DNA from: Nocardioides sp. Arc9.136
GTDB taxonomy: Bacteria; Actinomycetota; Actinomycetes; Propionibacteriales; Nocardioidaceae
Reading direction: 5' to 3'
DNA length: 64,000 nucleotides
Assembly: GCF_030506255.1 (NCBI RefSeq)
Contig: NZ_CP113431.1
Coordinates: 4,350,288 to 4,414,287 of the forward strand
The notes under the pieces are model-generated. The model searched no databases, had not been told where the DNA came from, and saw only the letters and a program-made list of their open reading frames with translations. Positions 16,564 to 24,673 of the stretch are shown here, in pieces. The translations under genes and the position numbers were made by a program. The first letter of the stretch is position 1. Every line of letters begins with the position of its first letter.

Positions 16564-17525
16564 GCGCGTACCTCCGTCACGCAGACGTACAGGTCGTCGG
16601 GGTCCTTGAAGTAGGCGTAGCGCCAGGTGCCGCCCTCGCCGACGTCGAGCGCGGCGGGCTCGCCGACCAGCTCGATGCCGAGACCACCGAGGTGGTCGAC
16701 CGCGCTCTCGAGGCAGCGTGCGCCGATCGCGAACTCGAAGGTGCCGAGGTGGCCCCACTCGCCGCGCATGTCGGGCGAGGCGGGGTAGTGCTGCACCGGC
16801 TCCAGGGCACCGCCGATGGGGCTGGTCAGCAGCATCATCCGCTGGCGCGGCGGCGTCCGGTCGCCGAACCAGGGGTGCATCGGCTCGAAGTACCCGTCGG
16901 ACTCGAAGAGCTGGCCGGTGAAGCCGAGCGCCTGGTAGAAGGTGCGCGTCCGCTCGATGTCGGTGACGCCGAACGCCACGTGGTTGACCCCGTGCGGGCC
17001 GTCCTCGAGCGGCCAGCCGGCCGCCAGCGTGGACCACTCGATCAGCTCGATCTTGGCGCCGTCGGGGTCCTCGACGTACGACAGGCCGCAGTGGGTCTGG
17101 TACGGGTCGAGGTCGGCCTCGTTGGGGTCCATCAGGTTGGTGTGACCGCGCGCGACCAGCTCCGCGTGGAACTCGGCCTGGCCGTTGACGTGCACGCAGA
17201 CCTCGCAGATGCCGGGCTCGCCCCACGCCTGGCCCTCGGGTCGGGGTGGGGGCGTCCGGTCGAGGACCTGGACCAGCTTCACGCCGGCCCGCCCGAGCAC
17301 CGTCGGGGTCCCGGCACGCAGGTAGAGCACCCGGGCCCGGGTCTCCGCGTGCCCGGTGAGACCGGAGATCCCCGGCAGGGTCCCGGTGTAGTCGAAGGAC
17401 TCGTCGGTGAAGCCCAGCTCGCCGTAGAACGACCGGGCCGCGTCGATGTCGGTGACACCGATGCCGATGTGGTCGAGGCCGACGAGGGTGCCGAACTGCC
17501 GGTGTGTCGGCGTGGAGACTGCCAT
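16560..17525 (-). CDS. Two-domain VOC-superfamily (glyoxalase/dioxygenase fold) protein
   Basis: 321 residues with two VOC modules (about residues 13-160 and 180-318). Each begins with a metal-ligand His (LDHIGIGVTDID and VNHVAFGVTDIE) and ends with a Glu (KIELIEW and YVCVTEV), so at least one metal site looks complete. The layout resembles extradiol dioxygenases and 4-hydroxyphenylpyruvate dioxygenase-like proteins, but no specific match is recognisable. First gene of the leftward transporter/dehydrogenase operon. AGAGGA lies about ten bases before the ATG. It may isomerise or cleave a pathway intermediate. Confidence 0.75.
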   Translation of the reverse strand: MAVSTPTHRQFGTLVGLDHIGIGVTDIDAARSFYGELGFTDESFDYTGTLPGISGLTGHAETRARVLYLRAGTPTVLGRAGVKLVQVLDRTPPPRPEGQAWGEPGICEVCVHVNGQAEFHAELVARGHTNLMDPNEADLDPYQTHCGLSYVEDPDGAKIELIEWSTLAAGWPLEDGPHGVNHVAFGVTDIERTRTFYQALGFTGQLFESDGYFEPMHPWFGDRTPPRQRMMLLTSPIGGALEPVQHYPASPDMRGEWGHLGTFEFAIGARCLESAVDHLGGLGIELVGEPAALDVGEGGTWRYAYFKDPDDLYVCVTEVRA

Positions 17526-17586
17526 CCGCGACGAATTCCTCTCGGAGTGGGGACGCATCGGGGAGGATGTTCGCAGATCGGTGTGA

Positions 17587-17641
17587 TGTGCGCAATACGT
17601 ACGGACTAACCGCTTTGCGTTTTTTTGTGCGCTTGACGCAC
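17587..17641. promoter_or_regulatory. Operator candidates in divergent promoter region
   Basis: Three related elements lie in the 142-bp gap between the VOC operon and the LLM operon. GTGCGCAATACGTACG (17588-17603) matches the 8403-8418 site at 14 of 16 positions. CGCAAAGCG on the minus strand (17611-17619) matches 8406-8414 exactly. GTGCG-CTTGA-CGCAC (17627-17641) is a perfect short inverted repeat overlapping the rightward -35. The arrangement suggests one regulator, probably the IclR protein at 20157, controlling both directions. Confidence 0.55.
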
Positions 17642-17661
17642 ACCTGACGGCTCGCGACACT
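17633..17661 (+). promoter_or_regulatory. Promoter for the LLM oxidoreductase operon (leaderless)
   Basis: TTGACG (17633-17638) is followed by 17 bp and GACACT (17656-17661). The GTG start at 17668 is six bases after the -10, so transcription would begin at or next to the start codon. The -35 lies within the inverted repeat 17627-17641. Confidence 0.6.
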
Positions 17662-17667
17662 GACCTC

Positions 17668-18543
17668 GTGCCGATCGCCCTCGGGGTCAAGCTGCCCCAC
17701 ACCGGACCCGTCGATCCTTCCTCGATCCCCGCCCGCGCGCGTGCGTTGGAGGAGGCCGGTTTCGACTCGTTGTGGGTCAGTGACCACGTCGTGATGCCGA
17801 TGACGATCGGGTCCTACTACCCCTTCGCCGACGACGGCCGGGCGCCCTGGACCGGCGACATCCCCTACGTCGAGGCGCTCGTCGCTCTCGCCGCCGCCGC
17901 CGTTGCCACCGAGCGGGTGCGGCTGGGGACGGCCGTGCTGGTCCTGCCCCAGCGCAACCCGGTGCTCCTCGCCAAGCAGGTCGCGAGCCTCGACGCCCTC
18001 AGCGGCGGCCGGATCGAGCTCGGGGTCGGCGCGGGCTGGCTCCAGGAGGAGTTCGCCGCGCTCGACTCGCCGTTCGAGGAGCGGGGCAAGCGGATGGAGG
18101 CCTGGCTCGGGCTCCTCCGCGACCTGTGGACCGGTCGCCCGGCGGCCAACGACGGGGTCTACCCGCTGGCCGACGGCCTGGTGCAGCTGCCCGCCCCCCC
18201 GCACCCCGTCCCGCTCCTCGTCGGTGGGCACACCAAGGCCGCCTTCCGCCGCGCCGGTTCGCTCGGCGACGGCTGGCTGGCCCAGCAGGCCGTGCCGGCC
18301 CTCGACGTCGACCACCTGGCCACCGAGGTCGACGCGGTGCGCGCCCAGGCCGAGAAGGCCGGCAAGGACCCCGCCGCCCTCCGCTTCGTCCTGCGCCTGG
18401 TCGAGTCGACCGGGCAGGAGGCGGTCGTCGCCTCACGACTGGCCGACCTCGACGCCATCGGGTTCCACGAGGTCGTCGTGGACACCGCTCTGGACGGCGA
18501 CCCGGCAGCGGTCCTCGACGTCCTGCGCGAGGCCACCCGGTGA
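17668..18543 (+). CDS. LLM-class F420-dependent oxidoreductase
   Basis: 291 residues in the bacterial-luciferase-like TIM-barrel family. PSSIPARARALEEAGFDSLWVSDH, ERVRLGTAVLVLPQRNPVLLAKQVASLD and GRIELGVGAGWLQEEF are standard motifs of the F420-dependent (TIGR03619-like) branch, and PLLVGGHTKAAFRRAG is the C-terminal cofactor strand. It probably transfers hydride between F420 and a small substrate; FMN-type monooxygenation is the alternative. First gene of a coupled rightward operon (stop overlaps the SDR start by 4 bp), likely leaderless. Confidence 0.85.
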   Translation: MPIALGVKLPHTGPVDPSSIPARARALEEAGFDSLWVSDHVVMPMTIGSYYPFADDGRAPWTGDIPYVEALVALAAAAVATERVRLGTAVLVLPQRNPVLLAKQVASLDALSGGRIELGVGAGWLQEEFAALDSPFEERGKRMEAWLGLLRDLWTGRPAANDGVYPLADGLVQLPAPPHPVPLLVGGHTKAAFRRAGSLGDGWLAQQAVPALDVDHLATEVDAVRAQAEKAGKDPAALRFVLRLVESTGQEAVVASRLADLDAIGFHEVVVDTALDGDPAAVLDVLREATR

Positions 18544-19307
18544 CCACCGCTGCCCCCGAGGCACCCCTCCTGCCCGGTCGTCGCGTCCTGGTCACCGGCG
18601 CCCGGCGCGGCCTCGGCGCTGCCATGGTCGAGACCTTCGCCGCGATGGGGGCCGGCGGCGTCGCCGTCGACCTCCCGGGCACCCCCTGGACGCTCCCGGC
18701 CGGGTGGACCGGAGTCGACGCGGACGTCACCGACGAGGCGCAGGTCGCCGGCGCGGTCGCGCACGCGGCCGGCCACCCGGACGGCATCGACGGCGTGGTC
18801 GCCGCGGCCGGCGTCGTACCCACCTGGCAGGAGCCGGGCGACCTCGACCTCGACGACCTCGACCGGGTCCTCTCGGTCAACGTGCGCGGCGTCGCCGCCG
18901 TGCTCAAGCACGCGGGCGCGGTCCTGCGGCCAGGGTCCTCCGTCGTGGTCGTCGGCTCGCTGAACTCCTGGCGCGGCGACCCGCGGATCTGGTCCTACGT
19001 CGCCAGCAAGCACGCCGCCCTCGGCCTCGCCCGCTCCGCGGCGGCCGCGCTGGGCCCCGACGGGGTGCGGGTCAACTGCGTCGCCCCGGGGCCGGTCGCG
19101 ACCGACGCCCTGCTGGACCGGATGCGCTCGCGGGTCGGCAGCACCGGCCTGAGTCCCGAGCAGGCGCTCGCCGCGGCCGCGGACCAGACCGCGCTGCGGC
19201 GCACCGCGACGACGGCGGACGTGGTCAATGCGACCGCGTTCCTCCTCAGCGACCTCGCCGCGGGCATCACCGGCCAGCTGCTGCCCGTGGACGGAGGCCT
19301 CCTGTGA
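18540..19307 (+). CDS. SDR-family oxidoreductase
   Basis: 255-residue classical short-chain dehydrogenase. Cofactor motif TGARRGLGA near residue 20, the SxnS strand GSLNSWRGDPRIW, catalytic YVASK, and the PG motif VNCVAPGPVATDAL. An acidic residue after the second strand (VDLPG) favours NAD over NADP. GTG start overlaps the LLM stop by 4 bp, and the next SDR is coupled the same way. It presumably oxidises a hydroxyl group of a pathway intermediate. Confidence 0.87.
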   Translation: MTTAAPEAPLLPGRRVLVTGARRGLGAAMVETFAAMGAGGVAVDLPGTPWTLPAGWTGVDADVTDEAQVAGAVAHAAGHPDGIDGVVAAAGVVPTWQEPGDLDLDDLDRVLSVNVRGVAAVLKHAGAVLRPGSSVVVVGSLNSWRGDPRIWSYVASKHAALGLARSAAAALGPDGVRVNCVAPGPVATDALLDRMRSRVGSTGLSPEQALAAAADQTALRRTATTADVVNATAFLLSDLAAGITGQLLPVDGGLL

Positions 19308-20089
19308 GCGCCTCCGCGACACCCGCACCCACCGGCGCGCTGGCCGGTCGCACCGTCCTGCTGACCGGCGCCTCCGGCGGCATCGGCTCCGCGACGGCGC
19401 GGGCCCTGCTCGCGGCCGGCGCCGACGTCGTCGGCCAGTACCGCACCGGGCGGGCGGCGGCCGAGGCCGCCGTCGCCGGACCGCACCGCGACCGGGCGCA
19501 TCTCCTGGAGGGCGACCTGTCCGGGCCGGACGCCGCGCGCCGGCTCTGGGCCGACGCGGAGGCGGTGCGTCCGATCGACGTCGTCGTCGTCAACGCCGCC
19601 ACGATGGCGCCCACCCCCTTCGACGGGACCGACGAGGAGTGGGACGCCGGCTGGGAGCAGTCGCTGGCCGTCAACGTCCTCGGCGCCGGCGCCCTGCTGC
19701 GCGAGGCCGTCCGCGCCTTCGCCGGCCGGGGCGGCGGCACCGCCGTCGTGGTCTCGAGCTGGGCCGCCGAACAGGGCTCGCGGATCCTCGACGTCAGCGG
19801 GTACGCCGCGTCCAAGGCGGCGATCCGCAACCTCGCGCAGACGCTCGCCCGCCACCACGCCCGCGCGGGGGTCCGGGTCCACGTCGTGGCGCCCGGCGTC
19901 GTCGACGCCGGCATGGGTATCGCCGACCAGGACTCTGAGCACCGGCAGGCCGTCGCCGAGGGACTGGCCATGGGGCGCCTCGTCTCACCGGACGAGGTCG
20001 CCTCCCTGATCACCTACCTGGCGTCCGACGCGTGTCCTAGTCTCTCCGGGGCCACGCTGGACCTGAACGGTGCGTCCTATGTCCGGTGA
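19304..20089 (+). CDS. SDR-family oxidoreductase
   Basis: 261-residue classical SDR coupled to the previous SDR by a 4-bp overlap. TGASGGIGSATA is the cofactor loop and QYRTGR after the second strand suggests NADP preference. VVVVNAATM replaces the usual NNAG, SSWAAE carries the catalytic Ser, YAASKAAIRNL the Tyr-Lys pair, and VAPGVVDAGM the PG motif. Having two SDRs of apparently different cofactor preference side by side suggests two steps or a redox pair. Substrate unknown. Confidence 0.85.
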   Translation: MSASATPAPTGALAGRTVLLTGASGGIGSATARALLAAGADVVGQYRTGRAAAEAAVAGPHRDRAHLLEGDLSGPDAARRLWADAEAVRPIDVVVVNAATMAPTPFDGTDEEWDAGWEQSLAVNVLGAGALLREAVRAFAGRGGGTAVVVSSWAAEQGSRILDVSGYAASKAAIRNLAQTLARHHARAGVRVHVVAPGVVDAGMGIADQDSEHRQAVAEGLAMGRLVSPDEVASLITYLASDACPSLSGATLDLNGASYVR

Positions 20090-20156
20090 AGTGGATGGGA
20101 GAACTCGGGTGGCGACGACGAGGTCGAGCGATGTCGACGAGCAGGCGGAGGCCGCG

Positions 20157-20972
20157 ATGACGGAGCCGGCGATGGCGGAGTCCGAGGAGGCCTCGAGCGG
20201 GAAGCACCGCGACTTCGTGCAGTCGCTCGAGCGCGGGCTGGCGATCATCCGGGTCTTCGACGCCGACCGGCCCCGGCTGACGGTCTCCGAGATCGCCCAC
20301 CTCGCCGGCCTCACCCGGGCCGCCGTGCGCCGCTTCCTGTTCACCCTCACCGAGCTCGGCTACGTCCAGACCCACCGTGACGGCTACCAGCTGACCCCGC
20401 AGGTGCTGGAGCTCGGCTACTCCTACCTCTCCTCGCTGACCTTCCCCGACGCCGCCTTGCCGCACCTCGAGCGGCTGGTCGCCGAGACCGGCGAGGCCAG
20501 CGAGGGCTCGGTCCTGGACCGCGGCGACGTCGTGTACGTCGTGCGGGTGCCCGGGCCGGCCCTGATGACGATCTCGGTCAGCATCGGCGCCCGCCGGCCG
20601 GCGTACGCGACGTCGATGGGGCGGGTGCTGCTGGCGAACCTGCCGCCGGCCCAGCTCGACGCCTACCTCGAGAACACCCACCTGGACCCGATCCTCCCGA
20701 ACACGATCACCGACGTGACCGCCCTCCGCGAGGAGCTCTCGAAGGTCAGGCAGCAGGGGTACGCCCTGGTCGACCAGGAGCTCGAGATCGGCCTGGTCGC
20801 GATCGCGGTTCCCGTCCGCGACCGGCACGGGCGCACCCGCGCGGCGGTCAACCTCTCCACCCACATCGGGCGCAGGTCCGCCGCCGACATGGTGGCGCTC
20901 GCGCCGCGGGTGCAGCAGGCCGCCGCCGACATCGAGCTGGGCATGCGCCACTCCGTCAGCTGGTCCGACTAG
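20157..20972 (+). CDS. IclR-family transcriptional regulator
   Basis: 271 residues from ATG 20157, chosen because GGAGG lies five bases upstream; in-frame starts at 20079 and 20109 would extend it into or near the SDR. Winged HTH at about residues 16-75 (FVQSLERGLAIIRVF, LTVSEIAHLAGLTRAAVRRFL). The C-terminal effector domain carries SVSIGARRPAYATSMGRVLLA and LVDQELEIGLVAIAVPV, both typical of IclR/PcaR/PobR catabolic regulators. It closes the rightward operon and is the only local regulator, so it probably controls the 8.4 and 17.6 kb divergent promoters in response to a pathway metabolite. Confidence 0.9.
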   Translation: MTEPAMAESEEASSGKHRDFVQSLERGLAIIRVFDADRPRLTVSEIAHLAGLTRAAVRRFLFTLTELGYVQTHRDGYQLTPQVLELGYSYLSSLTFPDAALPHLERLVAETGEASEGSVLDRGDVVYVVRVPGPALMTISVSIGARRPAYATSMGRVLLANLPPAQLDAYLENTHLDPILPNTITDVTALREELSKVRQQGYALVDQELEIGLVAIAVPVRDRHGRTRAAVNLSTHIGRRSAADMVALAPRVQQAAADIELGMRHSVSWSD

Positions 20973-21070
20973 CCACCCGGGCCCCGCGCCACCCCCAGCC
21001 GTCACCACCCGAGGACCCGCGACCCGGCGGGTCGCGCGGTCCGTCACGCCCTCCTGCAAGAGAGGCCGGC

Positions 21071-22030
21071 ATGTCCTCCGACCCGACGGGGCCTCCCGTG
21101 CGCGCCCGCACGGCCGTCGCCTTCGTGGCGCTCGGCCTGGTGTGGGGCACCACCCCGCTGACCATCAAGGCCGGCCTGCTGGCGGACTGGCAGCCGCTGT
21201 GGTTCTGCGCGCTGCGGCTGCTCGGCGCCGCGGTCGTGCTGGCGCCGCTGCTGCTGACGTCGTACGCCGGGCGGCCGCTGGGTCCGGCCGGCTGGCGGGT
21301 GATCTGGCCCGTCGGGGTCTTCGGCATGGCGGTCAACTTCGGCGTCACGGTGTGGGGCCAGCAGTTCATCGGCGCGGCGTTGGCCAGCCTCATCGCCGGC
21401 ACCCAGCCGGTGACGACCGCGCTGGTCGTCCACCTCGCCCAGCGCCGGGTGCCGACCCGACGGTTCGCCGCCGGCCTGACCCTCGGGATGGTCGGCATGG
21501 TGGTCGTCTTCCGCGGCGCCGGGGTGCCGGGCCCGAGCGCGGCCGCGGGCGCCGCCGCCGTGCTGGCCGGGGTCACGATCTACGGCGCGGTCTTCGTCTA
21601 CATCAAGGCCCGCCTCGGCGGGCTCAACCTGCTCCGCGTCGTCGCGGGCCAGAACCTCATCGGCGGTGCCCTGGTCGCGCTCGCCGCGGTGGCGTTCGAG
21701 GGGTCGGTGCGGCTGCCCGGCGGGACGCAGGCCTGGTCGGCCTACACCTACCTGACGCTGGTCAGCTCGATCGTCGCCCTGCTCCTGGCCAACTGGCTCA
21801 TCGGCCGGATGGGTGCCGCGCGGTTCAGCGTGCTGTCGTTCGTGACCCCGCTGGTCGGGGTGGCCGCCGGCGTCGTCCTGCTCGACGAGACCCTCGACGG
21901 ACCGACCCTCGTGGGAGCCGCGCTGGTCGGCACGGCGCTCCTCGCCACCCTCGGCCCGGAGGCGGAGGCAGTAGGACCGCTGCCGGCCGGCGAGACCGCT
22001 CGCCCCGACGGACCGCAGGGCGGCCCCTGA
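21071..22030 (+). CDS. EamA/DMT-superfamily transporter
   Basis: 319 residues with about ten transmembrane segments arranged as two EamA repeats: LGLVWGTTPLTIKAGLL in the first, and a second starting around residue 157. AGAGG lies five bases upstream of ATG. A 98-bp gap separates it from the IclR gene, so it may be co-transcribed or have its own promoter. DMT proteins export amino acids or metabolites, which could relieve product build-up from the catabolic cluster, but the link is only positional. Confidence 0.88.
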   Translation: MSSDPTGPPVRARTAVAFVALGLVWGTTPLTIKAGLLADWQPLWFCALRLLGAAVVLAPLLLTSYAGRPLGPAGWRVIWPVGVFGMAVNFGVTVWGQQFIGAALASLIAGTQPVTTALVVHLAQRRVPTRRFAAGLTLGMVGMVVVFRGAGVPGPSAAAGAAAVLAGVTIYGAVFVYIKARLGGLNLLRVVAGQNLIGGALVALAAVAFEGSVRLPGGTQAWSAYTYLTLVSSIVALLLANWLIGRMGAARFSVLSFVTPLVGVAAGVVLLDETLDGPTLVGAALVGTALLATLGPEAEAVGPLPAGETARPDGPQGGP

Positions 22031-22048
22031 GGGGCACCGATCCGCCCT
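22017..22048. terminator. Possible bidirectional terminator between convergent genes
   Basis: AGGGCGG (22017-22023) pairs with CCGCCCT (22042-22048), enclosing a second small stem CCCC-TGA-GGGG. It overlaps the 3' ends of the EamA and XRE-regulator genes. No T-tract, as usual in such GC-rich genomes. Confidence 0.4.
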
Positions 22049-22946
22049 AGCCCAGTGACCTGGACCGGACAGGCGCCGGGCGCTCCTCCCGGGCGACGGC
22101 GTCGAGGAGCGCCAGCGCGTGCTGGGCCGCGCTGCCCTCCGCTGCGGTGTAGGTCAGCAGGCGGTGCCCGGGGTTGTCGGGCAGGTGGAGGACCTCGAAG
22201 CCGAGCTCGACGGCCCCGATCTCGGGGTGGTCGAGCCGCTTGCTCCCGCTCGTGCAGCTGTGGACGGGGTGCTTGGCCCACAGGCGCGCGAAGTCGCGGC
22301 TGCTGATGCAGAGCTCGCCGACGAGGTCGGTGAGCTTCCGGTCATCGGTGTGACGACCGGCGACGAGCCGCAGGGAGGCCACGGCCCGCGACGCCTCCTC
22401 GTCCCAGTCCGCGTAGAGCTCGCGGGTGTGGGGGTCGAGGAAGAGCATGCGGGTGAGGTTCGGCCGGACGCCGGCCTCCTCGGGAGCTGCCCGGTCGACG
22501 TGCCCGGCGACGAGAGCGTGGCCCAGCCGGTTCCAGGCGAGCACCTCGGTCGAGCGGCCCAGGACGACGGCAGGGACGGCGGTCATGGCCTCGATCAGGT
22601 GCCTGGTGCCGGCGCGCACGTGGTCCCGCCTGGGGCTGCGGAGAGGCGTGGCGGCCCGCGGGCGCGCCAGGTCGTGGAGGTGGGCCCTCTCGTCCTCGCT
22701 GAGGGCGAGTGCCCGCGCGAGGGCGTCGACGACCGACGCCGAGGCGTTCGTGCTCTGCCCCTGCTCCAGCCGCGTGTAGTAGGTGGCGCTCACACCCGCG
22801 AGCAGCGCCAGCTCCTCACGCCGCAGGCCGGGCACGCGGCGCGCCCCGTGGGACACGATGCCGGCGTCCTCGGGCGTGATGCGTGCCCGACGCGACCTCA
22901 GGAACTCCCCGAGCGCAGCCGGGGGCGGTGCTCCTCGTCCATCCAC
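22047..22946 (-). CDS. XRE-family regulator with MmyB-like ligand-binding domain
   Basis: 299 residues. N-terminal HTH: LGEFLRSRRARITPED, VPGLRREELALLAGVSATYYTRLEQG (the highly conserved HTH_31 signature), and SVVDALARAL. The C-terminal two-thirds is the MmyB-type domain: VLGRSTEVLAWN, FLDPHTRELYADWDE, HPVHSCTSGSKRLDHPEIG and LEVLHLPDNPGHRLLTYTA-like segments. GTG 22946 has GACACT six bases upstream, the same spacing as other leaderless starts here. It is divergent from the MFS exporter gene at 23127 and probably regulates it. Confidence 0.9.
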   Translation of the reverse strand: MDGRGAPPPAALGEFLRSRRARITPEDAGIVSHGARRVPGLRREELALLAGVSATYYTRLEQGQSTNASASVVDALARALALSEDERAHLHDLARPRAATPLRSPRRDHVRAGTRHLIEAMTAVPAVVLGRSTEVLAWNRLGHALVAGHVDRAAPEEAGVRPNLTRMLFLDPHTRELYADWDEEASRAVASLRLVAGRHTDDRKLTDLVGELCISSRDFARLWAKHPVHSCTSGSKRLDHPEIGAVELGFEVLHLPDNPGHRLLTYTAAEGSAAQHALALLDAVAREERPAPVRSRSLG

Positions 22947-22952
22947 CCGCCC

Positions 22953-22958
22953 AGTGTC
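22953..22958 (-). promoter_or_regulatory. -10 element of the XRE regulator, leaderless start
   Basis: On the minus strand GACACT is followed by six bases and the GTG at 22946. It is the same hexamer and spacing as at 17656. It lies at the edge of the 180-bp divergent region shared with the MFS gene. Confidence 0.45.
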
Positions 22959-23126
22959 GCCCGAGGACGCGACAGGCGCCTGTCCCTGGCAGGGGTAGGC
23001 ACGGCCGGCGTAGGCGCGCCGGGCGTGGGCGGGCCGGGGGCCTGGCTGACCTCCGGCGGCTGTCGGACGCTCGTCCGCAGCACGACCCCAGCCCTCGCCC
23101 AGCCCTCGACCGGAACGGACCCGCGC

Positions 23127-24611
23127 ATGTCGCACCTCGACGAGCACGCCCCACCGACGCCCTCCGCACCCGGCCCTCCCGCCACCGGCGCCGCGACGAG
23201 CGGTCGCGAGCGCCTGGTCCTGGCGGTGCTGCTGACCGCCGGTTTTACGCTCGCGGTGGACTTCTCCATCCTCAACGTCGCCCTGCCCGCCATCGGCACG
23301 GACGTGGGGTTCGCGCTGGAGGACCTGCAGTGGGTGACCACGTCGTTCGCCCTGTTCGCAGCCGGCTTCACCCTGTTGTTCGGACGGGTCGCGGACCTGT
23401 TCGGACGCCGCCGGCTGTTCCTGCTCGGCATGGTCCTGCTCGCCGTCTCCTCGCTGGTCGGAGGTCTGGCCACGACTCCCGGGGTCCTGGTCGCGGCCCG
23501 GGTCGCCCAGGGCCTCGCGACCGCGATCGTCACCCCGGCGGCGCTGTCCCTGCTCACCACGTCGTTCGCCGAGGGACCTCGTCGCGACCGCGCGCTGGGA
23601 CTCAACGGCGCGCTCATGGCCGCGGGGTTCACCACGGGGGCCGTGCTCGGCGGCGTGCTCACCGACCTGCTCTCCTGGAGGTGGGCGTTCCACGTCAACG
23701 TCGTCGTCGCCGTGGTCGTCCTGGCCGTCGCCCCCGTCGTCCTGACCGAGAGCAGACCCGAACGTCGCCCTCGCCTCGACGTGCCCGGCGCCGTCACGGT
23801 GACCCTGGGCCTGCTCGCGATCGTCTACGGGCTCACCGTCGCGGGCGAGCAGTCCTGGCAGGACCCCGCCGCGCTGGTCCCGCTGCTCCTCGGTGCGGTG
23901 CTGCTGCTCGTCTTCCGCGTCGTGGAGAGCCGCGTCGAGGAGCCGCTGGTCCCCTTCAGCCTGCTGGCGCGGCGTGCCGTCGGGTGGGGCAACGTGGCCG
24001 GCCTGATGGCGTTCGTCACCGAGACGTCGCTGGTGTTCCTCCTGACCCTCTACCTGCAGGACGTGCTCGACTACTCCGCGCTCGCCGCCGGGCTCGCGTT
24101 CGCCGTCCTCGGTGCGGGCACCGTCCTCGGCGGCCTGGTCGCCCCGAAGGTCATCGCTGCCGTCAGCAGCCCCCGGGCCATCGTGGGCGGCCTCGTCGCC
24201 CAAGGGGTGGCGACCGGGTCGCTGGTGCTGCTCGGGACCTCCCCGGCCTTCATCGTCCTGCTGCTGGTCGCGACCTTCGTCGGCGGCGTCGCGAACCTGG
24301 TGGCCATCGTCGGCTTCATGGTCTCCGTCACCGCGGGTGTCCCGGACGACGAGCAAGGACTCGCGACGGGGCTCGCGACGATGAGCCAGCAGGTCGGCAT
24401 CACCCTGGGCATCCCGGTGATGTCGGCGATCCTCACCGCCACCGTCCACACCCGTGACGCCGCGACCGACTCGACCGACTCCTCCGGCATCCTGACCGGC
24501 CTCACCGTCGCCATCGGCGCCAACGCGGTCCTCTGCCTCCTCACCGCGCTGCTCGTGCACGCCTTCCTGCGCACGCCGGGACGACGTTCGTCGACTCCCC
24601 GCACCCCGTGA
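23127..24611 (+). CDS. MFS drug-efflux transporter (DHA2/EmrB-QacA type)
   Basis: 494 residues with about 14 transmembrane helices. Motif D1 reads AVDFSILNVALPAIG, motif A LFGRVADLFGRRRLFLLGM, and motif C GFTTGAVLGGVLTDLLSWRWAF (residues shown in parts: TGAVLGGVL). These identify a 14-TM proton-drug antiporter. No strong Shine-Dalgarno sequence precedes ATG 23127. Divergent from the XRE/MmyB regulator, a common resistance arrangement, so expression is likely ligand-induced. Substrates cannot be inferred. Confidence 0.9.
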   Translation: MSHLDEHAPPTPSAPGPPATGAATSGRERLVLAVLLTAGFTLAVDFSILNVALPAIGTDVGFALEDLQWVTTSFALFAAGFTLLFGRVADLFGRRRLFLLGMVLLAVSSLVGGLATTPGVLVAARVAQGLATAIVTPAALSLLTTSFAEGPRRDRALGLNGALMAAGFTTGAVLGGVLTDLLSWRWAFHVNVVVAVVVLAVAPVVLTESRPERRPRLDVPGAVTVTLGLLAIVYGLTVAGEQSWQDPAALVPLLLGAVLLLVFRVVESRVEEPLVPFSLLARRAVGWGNVAGLMAFVTETSLVFLLTLYLQDVLDYSALAAGLAFAVLGAGTVLGGLVAPKVIAAVSSPRAIVGGLVAQGVATGSLVLLGTSPAFIVLLLVATFVGGVANLVAIVGFMVSVTAGVPDDEQGLATGLATMSQQVGITLGIPVMSAILTATVHTRDAATDSTDSSGILTGLTVAIGANAVLCLLTALLVHAFLRTPGRRSSTPRTP

Positions 24612-24633
24612 CCGCGGTGATGGTGCGGACCTC

Positions 24634-24658
24634 CCGCCGCTCCGACCCCGAGCGGTGG
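24634..24658. terminator. Possible terminator hairpin between convergent genes
   Basis: CCGCTC (24637-24642) pairs with GAGCGG (24650-24655), extendable outward to about ten pairs including one G-U. It lies in the 62-bp gap between the convergent MFS and WYL genes. Confidence 0.35.
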
Positions 24659-24673
24659 CCGGCCGTGCCGGTG

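Noticed and set aside
22119..23126. Upstream extension of the MFS transporter frame across the XRE regulator
   Set aside because: This part is antisense to the well-supported regulator; the transporter homology begins only at the ATG at 23127.
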